From: Negativicoccus succinicivorans
GTDB lineage: Bacteria; Bacillota; Negativicutes; Veillonellales; Negativicoccaceae
DNA length: 32,886 nt
NCBI RefSeq assembly: GCF_018372215.1
Contig: NZ_JAHAJN010000012.1
Span: 1 to 32,886, forward strand
Direction: 5' to 3'
Position 1 is the stretch's first letter. Each line of letters starts with the position of its first letter. A program made the position numbers and the translations under genes. This document shows positions 22,701 through 29,295 of the stretch, in pieces. The notes beneath the pieces are model-generated. The model did not search any database, had not been told where the DNA came from, and saw only the letters and a list, made by a program, of their open reading frames with translations.

Positions 22701-25700
22701 GAAAAACAAATTGGGATATGCCAATCAAATATCTTCAATGTATCCTCGCACGCGAGAAGAGCTGTTCATGCTTAAACAGATAATGAGCGATAACTTAGTG
22801 TACATTAGCACAAGAAAAGGCCCCCTTTGGGCAAAGAGCACTAGGCTACAATTGCCTAGGACTTTGCTCAAAGAGAGCCTTAACTATGAGTTAAAGATAG
22901 CACGAAAAAAAGGCGATGTCAAGCATTATCGGGGGAATTATTATTTTCAAGCGGCTTGGCACGGTTCACACCATTCATTTGGGCGGTTTGATACAAACGC
23001 AATCGGCACTGGCACGGGAAGGCAGGCGCATGGCTGGGGGCTGTATTTTACACAAAGTCAAGGCGCGGCAAGGCAGTATCGGGATCAGTTGGTGTCGCGG
23101 GAAAGCGTGCGCAGGAGAAAAACAGATGGTTCATACGGCCAATACCTTATATTTGAAAACGGAAAGCCTATTGATGCGGCGGCACAGGAAGCAATAAACA
23201 GGCGCATCGCCGCCAAAACGCTGAAAACGGTGGCGAACGGCCGGCCGGAGGAAACCTACTTCTTGCCAGAACTTAAGCAAGTTATGCAACAATTAAAAGA
23301 GGGTGACGCATCTACAAACAGGCTGATTCATGTCTTGCGGGAACAAATTGACACAATTAAAAGCAACAACAAGATGTCTATTACGGCTTTTTTGCGACAG
23401 GTTCCGACAGACGAAAAGGCCCGCATTAGGGCAATTGTAAGAGAAACAAAAGCGGCCGCCAACAATGAGGGACGGCGAACGACAATTGCCGATGTATTAG
23501 AGGGTATTGAGCGGCACGCAAAACCCCTTATTTCGCAGCGTGAACGCGAACTTGCGGACTGGCGCGCATTGTCAGGTCTAAAGGTAAACGCGCTTACCGT
23601 CGCGGCACCGGGTAGTTTGTATAAGGTTGATATACCGGAGAATGAGGTTCTGTTAGATGAGGATACGCCACTTAATGAACAGCCGGAGGCGGTGCGCAAG
23701 GCAATCGCCGCATATTATCAATCGCGGCCCGATTCGTACATAGCGGTGCCGGCCGACGGTCTTGGCGCGAGTACCGGCGAATATTTTTTACGTGATGTAG
23801 TGTTTCAGATGCAACGAGAAGGCGAAGAAGAACCGAAAAAGGCGGCGTCGTTGCTACTGCGTAAATTTGGCATTGAAGGTATTACGTATAAAGACAACAG
23901 AGACGGGCGTTGTTTCGTTGTATTTAACGATCAAGCCGTGCGCGTGCTGGAGCGTAACGGACAAGCCGTCGGGGAAATGTATCAAGACGGCAAAACAGAA
24001 GCGCAAGGGCGGCCGCTAGTTGCGTTACACAATACGACGGCGGAAAAGATCCGGCATATTGCCGAATTGGGCGGAATTGCCGTGCCGTCAATCGCCATTA
24101 CACGCGCAGATGTTCCGTATAATCGCTTTGGCGACATTACCTTAATTGCCGGGGCTGACTTTATTAATCCCCAAAAGAAAGAAAACACAACTTTTGATAC
24201 AGATGTATATTCGCCAAGATATCCACAAGTTTATGACTACAAGTTGGAGAAGGGCGCGGAAAAAGAACTTGTTTCTGTTTTCGCTCCTTTGGTGAAAAAG
24301 TTTAGCGGTGAGGATATTGGCGCGGGGGCGTTGGCAGACCTAAAGAAGTCATTGACCGGCGGACTTGACGGCGTCCTTTCTAAAGGCGGACTTGACGAAA
24401 ACGAAACGGCACAAAAGGCGTGGTTTGCGACAAAAGGACTGACGGTAAAAGATTTACCAAACACAGAAGCGCGATATAAATACTGGATAGACAACCATTC
24501 AGAATTTAAGGAGTGGTTGGCGCCTTTATATCATGCTATACCAAAACAAGCGCGCATTTTAACCGGATATACCGCAAGTGGGCGGCAGCGTTTCAAAGAT
24601 TACACGCTGGATAATATCGTTAAAATTATGCGCGGTAAGGCGCGCAATGAAGAAGGCATGTATTACGGGGTTGGCAACATTCGTGCGGCGCATGCAAAAA
24701 AATACAAAAACCTAACCGAAGTACAAAATGATCGGAATCGCATTACAAGCCATGAGGACATGGAAACATGGAAAGAAAAACTTAACGAAAAATGGGAATC
24801 CTTAACGCAAAAAGCGGGCGGCGCAAAGGCGGAAATACTTGCCGACATTGTTTTGAACAGTCCAAAAAGTAAATGGCAAAATGAACTTGACAAAGAGAAC
24901 ATAACGGGAATAAATGCAAACACCCTGAGTGACTTTGTAAATGATATTACAAGCGCGCCGGCTGAATATTTTGAAGTAAAAAAACAAAGGGCCGTTGGCC
25001 TTGATGAGTTTTACGCGGCTATTGTTCCAAAGGGTACGACAAGAGAAACGCGCAAGATTTTACGTGATGCAGGTTTGCGCGTCGTTACCTATGACGGCAA
25101 AAATCGCAATGAGGTATTGCTTAAAACGGCGCAACAGTTGCAGAAAAAGCACGGTGATGTGTTATTTCAAAGGCAGCAGGAACGACATATTCGCGGTATG
25201 ACGGCTTTACGCGACGGCCGGCAAATGTTGTTCTTGTTCCGTAAAGACGCTAACTTTTCCACTTTCGTGCATGAATCCGGACACGTCTTTTTGGAAGATC
25301 TGCAACAAATGGCGGCACAGGATAACGCGCCGGAGTGGCTGAAAAAGGACTGGCAAACGGTCAAAGAGTGGACCGGCTGGAAAGACGGGGCGGACAATCG
25401 GGCGGCACACGAAAAGTGGGCGCGAGGTTTTGAGGCTTATGTACGTGAAGGCAATGCGCCGTCGCGCGACTTAAAGGCCGTTTTTCGGCGTTTTCGTCGG
25501 TGGCTTGTGGGAATATATCAAAACTTACTGGACTTGGGCGAAATCCCGCCGGAATCAATCCGCAATGTTATGGATCGAATGCTGGCAACACAGGAAGAAA
25601 TTGACGCCTACACGGCGGAAAAAGCGCTGGACACGATGCAAGACGTTGACACGAAACTGGCGGCGCGCTTGGCAAAACTGAAAGCAAGAGCCGCGGAAAA

Positions 25701-28700
25701 AGTCGAAAAAGACGTGGAAGCGAAAATTCGCAAAGGCGTCGAAGAAGTGCTGGAAGATGCGGTTGAATCGTGGCGCACGGCGCGGACGGAAGAATTGCGC
25801 AAGGAAGAAATTTACAAGCATGAGGCACTAGCAAAACAATTTGGCGAAGACGTCCTGAACAAATATTATGCAGATGCGGCGGCGTTCAAAAAGGCGCTGG
25901 AAGATGCAGGCGGACCACTGGAAGAACGATTGAAACGGGAAGAACAGGAACAGAGAAAAGCGTTCGCCGACGAACTGATGAACCCTGAATCTATCCGCAC
26001 GCAAGTGGAAGAATACATGACGGGCGAATTGGGGCAAGCGGACCTGCTGGAGGCGGAAACAAGATATATTGCCCGTGAACGTAATAAGCTTGCGGGCGAA
26101 TACATGAAACAATTGCGCAAGCTGGACAGTCACCAACAGACAGACGAACAGACGGAGGCGGAACGGCTTGCCGAGGTGCTTTCCTATTTGCGGTCTGAAT
26201 TAAAAGAACATGAGGGTGCGCGGGAATCAGTAAAAGACGCGCAAAAACAACTGTCCAAAATGCGCCAACAGGAACGCGCGGCGGAACAGGAGCTGGAACG
26301 CGAACAGACGCTGGTCGCACGGTTAAAAGAAAGTCACGCGGAAGATGCGGAAGAACACGCGCAAAAACTTGCGGAAATGCGGCAGAAGTTGACCGACATA
26401 CGCAAGGAAAACGCGGCGAAGGTGCAAGCAATCAAGAAAACGGCGCGGGAAGAAATCAACACGCGTCTGCAAGGTTTGCGGGACGTTCGCGACAGTACGC
26501 AGGGGCGTTTACGCCTGATTGAAGAACAAGCGGCGCAAACGTTACGACAAGCGCCTATCGGTGAATCGTTGACGTGGAAAACGTATCAACGGAAAATCGC
26601 CTATTACGGCACATTATCATCGAAAGCGCTGGTGCGCGGTGATTATGCACAAGCGGCGGAAATGAAAGAGCGGCAATTGTATCATGCGTATCTTGCCAAA
26701 CACGCGGTAATGCAGGAACAACAGGTGGACAAAGATATTCGCCGGTTACGTGAAAATCTTAAACGAATGACGCGTTCGCAGCAGCCGATCCGCCTTGACA
26801 CGCAGTCCCGGTATTTTGTGCATCATTTAATGTACCAATTAGGACTGACGGGAACAGATGCACAAGCGCCGATTGACGGTTTCGAGATGTCCTCAATTGA
26901 AGAATTATTGAACCCTGATGTCGCGTTTGGTATGGGCGGAGATCCGGTTATTTCTCCGGCTTTACGGGCAATGTTTGAAGCGGACGGACGAAACGAAAAG
27001 ACATGGCGGCAGATGCCCTTTGAAACGTGGGAACAGACGGTTCAAGTGTTGCAAGCGGTATACACGGCAGGGCGGCGCATGCATGACGGCTTGGCGATTG
27101 TTCGCAAGAACGGCGAACATGTAAGCATCGCCGACGCGGCGAACGAGCTTGCCCTTAAGCTTAAAAAGCGGTACGGAGAAGATAACAGAGATTTACGACA
27201 GATCCGTAACGACATGACGCGCGCTGACCGTATGGAACAGTTGGCGGGCGAATTGGTAACGCAACTTATCAAGCCGGAAATTATTATGAACCGGTTAGAC
27301 GGTCGGGCGGTCGGGGTAAAGATTGATGATGATTCGTTCCATCGCTTTATTTATGATCCGATAGCCCGCGCGGCGAACCGTAAGCGCGAAATGACGGCCG
27401 ACGCAAAACGGACTTTGAGCCGAATATTCGAGCGGCGCTATTCACGCAATGAGATGCGCACGATGCGCCAAGAACGAAAATACCAAGTTGGCAACCGGAG
27501 GGCATACACAAAAGAAGAAATATTGACGGCGGCCTTGAATTGGGGCGCGGCGGAAAACAGAAAGCGCGTACTGCATACGTTTGGCGTTGATGAAATGACA
27601 ATGAACGCCGCTTTCGGTGAAATTCTGACGGCAAAAGATTGGGACACGGTCGAAAAGATTTGGCAATTTATTAACGGCTATTATGAGGAACGCAGTCGCG
27701 TTTTGGAACGGGAAACGGGCGCGCCGTTGGGCAAAGTGGAGGCCGTGCCGTTTACCATTAACGGCCGCAAGTTTGACGGCGGTTATTATCCTATTGTGTA
27801 CGATCCGCAATTATCGCAAAAAGCGTCGGACATGGACGTAGCGAATGAATTGGCAAAACAGATGTCAAGTAATGCGGTATTTGGCGCCGGTTTAGGCGCG
27901 ACGAAAAAGCGGCAAGCGGTGGTGAATCGTGAATTGTTGTTGTCGCTTGACGTATTGCCGCGCGCGGCAAATGAGGCTATTCTGCATATTTCTATGCGGG
28001 AAGCCGTGCTGGACGTGGCGCATTTACTGGACCATGCGACGTTGGCTGAGCCGTTGCAGAAAGTCATAGGACAGTCGCAGTATCGAATGTTGCGCGAGTG
28101 GGTGCGCGACACGTGGCGGGAAGAACTGGTGCGCGAATCGAGCGCCGAACAGTTTGCGAACTTGTTGCGTCGCAACTCTACCTTCGCCGTCATGGCGTAC
28201 CGAACATCAACGGCACTTCTGAACATTTGTAATATTGCTATGGTGGCGCATTCTTTGGGCAAAGTGCGCACGTTGCAAGCGTTGCTTAAATTTATACGAC
28301 ATCCGCAACGAATTACGCGAAGGGTTAAAGAAAAATCAAGTTTTATTGCGGAACGTGAAGAAAACCTTGACCGTGATTTGGCGCGGGACATGAAAGTATC
28401 CGGCAAAGAATTGTCTTATGTGGGAACAGACGGCGTAGCCGCAAAAGCGGCTGAGGGCGCGTATTCGGCAAAAGAGGCGGTGGATCGTTTTGGATACTGG
28501 CTAATTACAAAAACGGACTTAATGTTTTCACTTCCGACGTGGCAAGCCGTGTATGAAGATACGGTGCGCGCGGAAATGGAGCGCGGCGAATTGACGGCGG
28601 AACAGATTGACGCGGAGGCAGTCGCAAAAGCAGATGAGGCGGTGCGGCGCATTTGGGGTAGCGGTGAAATTCAGGACCAATCAAAAGTGCAAAAAGGCCG

Positions 28701-29295
28701 CATCATGAAATTCTTTACTCCGTTTTATACGTTTTTCTCCGTGGTCTTAAACGCGCATATTGAAGCCGGGTACGCGTTAAAAGACAACGGCAATCCGGTG
28801 CCGCTGATGTCTACCGTGTTGTATTGGTTGTTTTTACAGGCGTTGCTGGAAACGGCTTTGCACGGCGCAATTGATGCGGCGACGGGGCGCGGCCCCGACG
28901 ATGACGACGACTGGGTCGAATACTTTGGCAAAGAGTATTTGAAAAACTTTGTCGGCACGGCAACGGGCGGTATTCCGGGCGTGAATATTGCGGCGACGCT
29001 TACCATGAACACAATGCTCGGCGAATACTACCAAGGACGCGGCAGTCAAGTGGTTGCGTTGCGTGTCATGGACGAGTTGCAAGATTTGGCGTATGCCGTA
29101 GGGTCGGACAAACGGGACTGGATCGACATGGGGCGGTCGGCGTCGCGCGTCGGGAACAGACTTGTCGGATTTTCCGACACGTTGACCGACGGTTTCTGGA
29201 CGCTGTTGCGCGTGACGTGTACGGAATCCGACGCGACGTGGGACGAGGCGGTGGCGGATATTATTTTCGACAGAAAGGCGAGGAAAGCGAAATGA
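19738..29295 (+). CDS. Giant gp16-position ejection protein: multi-domain polyvalent protein
   Basis: This uninterrupted 3185-residue protein is in the T7 gp16 position. Visible regions, in order, are as follows. A charged N-terminus is followed by a glycine-zipper hydrophobic segment (~226-260) that may insert in membrane. A helical region covers ~560-860. A MuF C-terminal/BECR-like region (~890-1045) contains PAALHEPVFVLKSATRKHDS and SSMYPR at ~999. An ADP-ribosyltransferase-like polyvalent region (~1072-1415) has WHGS (1074-1077), GWGLYF (1099-1104) and later LYKVDIPENEVLLDEDTPL. A region from ~1428 has LHNTTAEKIRHIAELGG and FGDITLIAGADFINP. A zincin site HESGH (1845-1849) has a candidate third ligand in FEAY (E1899). 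A coiled coil (~1959-2270) precedes a C-terminal polyvalent/ejection region resembling LPD38. The start ATG follows GGAGGT closely. Domain names are by motif memory; activities are inferred. Confidence 0.85.
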   Translation: MDNREERQKQADAAFRSSGFGMPKIAPSPIQQEADAAASLVNAKPVAPPPTLWEQVRDSEIGRSYFWGKEDYSRRAKEIADRLQVSPDVVSIAGEESLKRWENTFQTLEMGKRDDEFAQTWSDWNDISQTERAIRVHNYSDVKQTMGVVDNVMSGIRQMDAQIKLSAMGNERMELEAKGANTDELDAKIQNLQKYIMSQSGDGGIIHDTSSQLYMMANQSVNSGKEIMIGSLMGAAAGAAAGGVGAIPGFITGAGLGYRAGLFNRMNEMERGLSYLEYRSGGEYGKMSAETAAKAATAVGITNAAIEFASFGMGLRALSMGARKIAGRTAATGAQSIIRNAARSIASARSVGEAGKIFAKSAGIGVASETAEEVAQQAVQDVAWNVAADPGEGTRKMPVTEIISNAVDAGITAAPTILGMSAVLGTGANIRFVSKAARMLRPDYEIQKEMAVHTVGAQMLRDLEADKQTSALFKKDPELYTKSVQEAADKQGLGAFFVDANALMETEGGRDILNRMVSGNVVSEQALQTAIETEGRLEIPVGVYLQEDFTEQQRAAVDKASAWTQDGTTQAEMAAHWENMAASKYAQELQDDIDRMIHATDRVLSDKFSAADEADKETIRQVLMTNPLDLESARKKVRKEIEDNIEQTFSDTISVMRSNLADGGVHLIPGRDTVYDQDRMLRASSNPQWYKDFYATHKRKPRKDEFYDIMLDEEEKQVQRYYSNGVIKSEQDYEDALQQIENGRKMVEALRTIDAHKDTFDELQKEKAVSLRMYLSPDEMKVYDDVKKFMDNVGGDAQESAHQAAYLWAKRAKVFTQMMHDMGHTDFVATDYLDMHPLFTMNEYTPDAADKMAAQYLQQNKTVTFVTEEERAEFEREGERFIAVLNDDAVPNSEMIRLTAAPEILTALGYTNEDIVISKGLALNTMNAPGTSAHAHAMTSKMLAQIPAALHEPVFVLKSATRKHDSIVVFTDIRDEQDQSVIVPIRFTKNKLGYANQISSMYPRTREELFMLKQIMSDNLVYISTRKGPLWAKSTRLQLPRTLLKESLNYELKIARKKGDVKHYRGNYYFQAAWHGSHHSFGRFDTNAIGTGTGRQAHGWGLYFTQSQGAARQYRDQLVSRESVRRRKTDGSYGQYLIFENGKPIDAAAQEAINRRIAAKTLKTVANGRPEETYFLPELKQVMQQLKEGDASTNRLIHVLREQIDTIKSNNKMSITAFLRQVPTDEKARIRAIVRETKAAANNEGRRTTIADVLEGIERHAKPLISQRERELADWRALSGLKVNALTVAAPGSLYKVDIPENEVLLDEDTPLNEQPEAVRKAIAAYYQSRPDSYIAVPADGLGASTGEYFLRDVVFQMQREGEEEPKKAASLLLRKFGIEGITYKDNRDGRCFVVFNDQAVRVLERNGQAVGEMYQDGKTEAQGRPLVALHNTTAEKIRHIAELGGIAVPSIAITRADVPYNRFGDITLIAGADFINPQKKENTTFDTDVYSPRYPQVYDYKLEKGAEKELVSVFAPLVKKFSGEDIGAGALADLKKSLTGGLDGVLSKGGLDENETAQKAWFATKGLTVKDLPNTEARYKYWIDNHSEFKEWLAPLYHAIPKQARILTGYTASGRQRFKDYTLDNIVKIMRGKARNEEGMYYGVGNIRAAHAKKYKNLTEVQNDRNRITSHEDMETWKEKLNEKWESLTQKAGGAKAEILADIVLNSPKSKWQNELDKENITGINANTLSDFVNDITSAPAEYFEVKKQRAVGLDEFYAAIVPKGTTRETRKILRDAGLRVVTYDGKNRNEVLLKTAQQLQKKHGDVLFQRQQERHIRGMTALRDGRQMLFLFRKDANFSTFVHESGHVFLEDLQQMAAQDNAPEWLKKDWQTVKEWTGWKDGADNRAAHEKWARGFEAYVREGNAPSRDLKAVFRRFRRWLVGIYQNLLDLGEIPPESIRNVMDRMLATQEEIDAYTAEKALDTMQDVDTKLAARLAKLKARAAEKVEKDVEAKIRKGVEEVLEDAVESWRTARTEELRKEEIYKHEALAKQFGEDVLNKYYADAAAFKKALEDAGGPLEERLKREEQEQRKAFADELMNPESIRTQVEEYMTGELGQADLLEAETRYIARERNKLAGEYMKQLRKLDSHQQTDEQTEAERLAEVLSYLRSELKEHEGARESVKDAQKQLSKMRQQERAAEQELEREQTLVARLKESHAEDAEEHAQKLAEMRQKLTDIRKENAAKVQAIKKTAREEINTRLQGLRDVRDSTQGRLRLIEEQAAQTLRQAPIGESLTWKTYQRKIAYYGTLSSKALVRGDYAQAAEMKERQLYHAYLAKHAVMQEQQVDKDIRRLRENLKRMTRSQQPIRLDTQSRYFVHHLMYQLGLTGTDAQAPIDGFEMSSIEELLNPDVAFGMGGDPVISPALRAMFEADGRNEKTWRQMPFETWEQTVQVLQAVYTAGRRMHDGLAIVRKNGEHVSIADAANELALKLKKRYGEDNRDLRQIRNDMTRADRMEQLAGELVTQLIKPEIIMNRLDGRAVGVKIDDDSFHRFIYDPIARAANRKREMTADAKRTLSRIFERRYSRNEMRTMRQERKYQVGNRRAYTKEEILTAALNWGAAENRKRVLHTFGVDEMTMNAAFGEILTAKDWDTVEKIWQFINGYYEERSRVLERETGAPLGKVEAVPFTINGRKFDGGYYPIVYDPQLSQKASDMDVANELAKQMSSNAVFGAGLGATKKRQAVVNRELLLSLDVLPRAANEAILHISMREAVLDVAHLLDHATLAEPLQKVIGQSQYRMLREWVRDTWREELVRESSAEQFANLLRRNSTFAVMAYRTSTALLNICNIAMVAHSLGKVRTLQALLKFIRHPQRITRRVKEKSSFIAEREENLDRDLARDMKVSGKELSYVGTDGVAAKAAEGAYSAKEAVDRFGYWLITKTDLMFSLPTWQAVYEDTVRAEMERGELTAEQIDAEAVAKADEAVRRIWGSGEIQDQSKVQKGRIMKFFTPFYTFFSVVLNAHIEAGYALKDNGNPVPLMSTVLYWLFLQALLETALHGAIDAATGRGPDDDDDWVEYFGKEYLKNFVGTATGGIPGVNIAATLTMNTMLGEYYQGRGSQVVALRVMDELQDLAYAVGSDKRDWIDMGRSASRVGNRLVGFSDTLTDGFWTLLRVTCTESDATWDEAVADIIFDRKARKAK
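22825..22873. repeat. Paired palindromes and hairpin at a domain boundary in the giant gene
   Basis: Two 12-base palindromic units, CTTTGGGCAAAG (22825-22836) and CTTTGCTCAAAG (22862-22873), flank an inverted repeat CTAGGC/GCCTAG (22841-22846 and 22854-22859). The whole can fold as one long hairpin: an 8-bp outer stem 22829-22836 with 22862-22869 including one G-U, and a 6-bp inner stem with a 7-base loop. It lies between the MuF-C-like and ADP-ribosyltransferase-like regions. Confidence 0.6.

Noticed and set aside
19738..29295. Possibility that the 3185-residue frame is an assembly artefact or a fusion of several genes
   Set aside because: The frame has no stop or shift. Conserved ejection-type features are found at both ends, and its place in the T7 gp13-14-15-16-17 order is correct.
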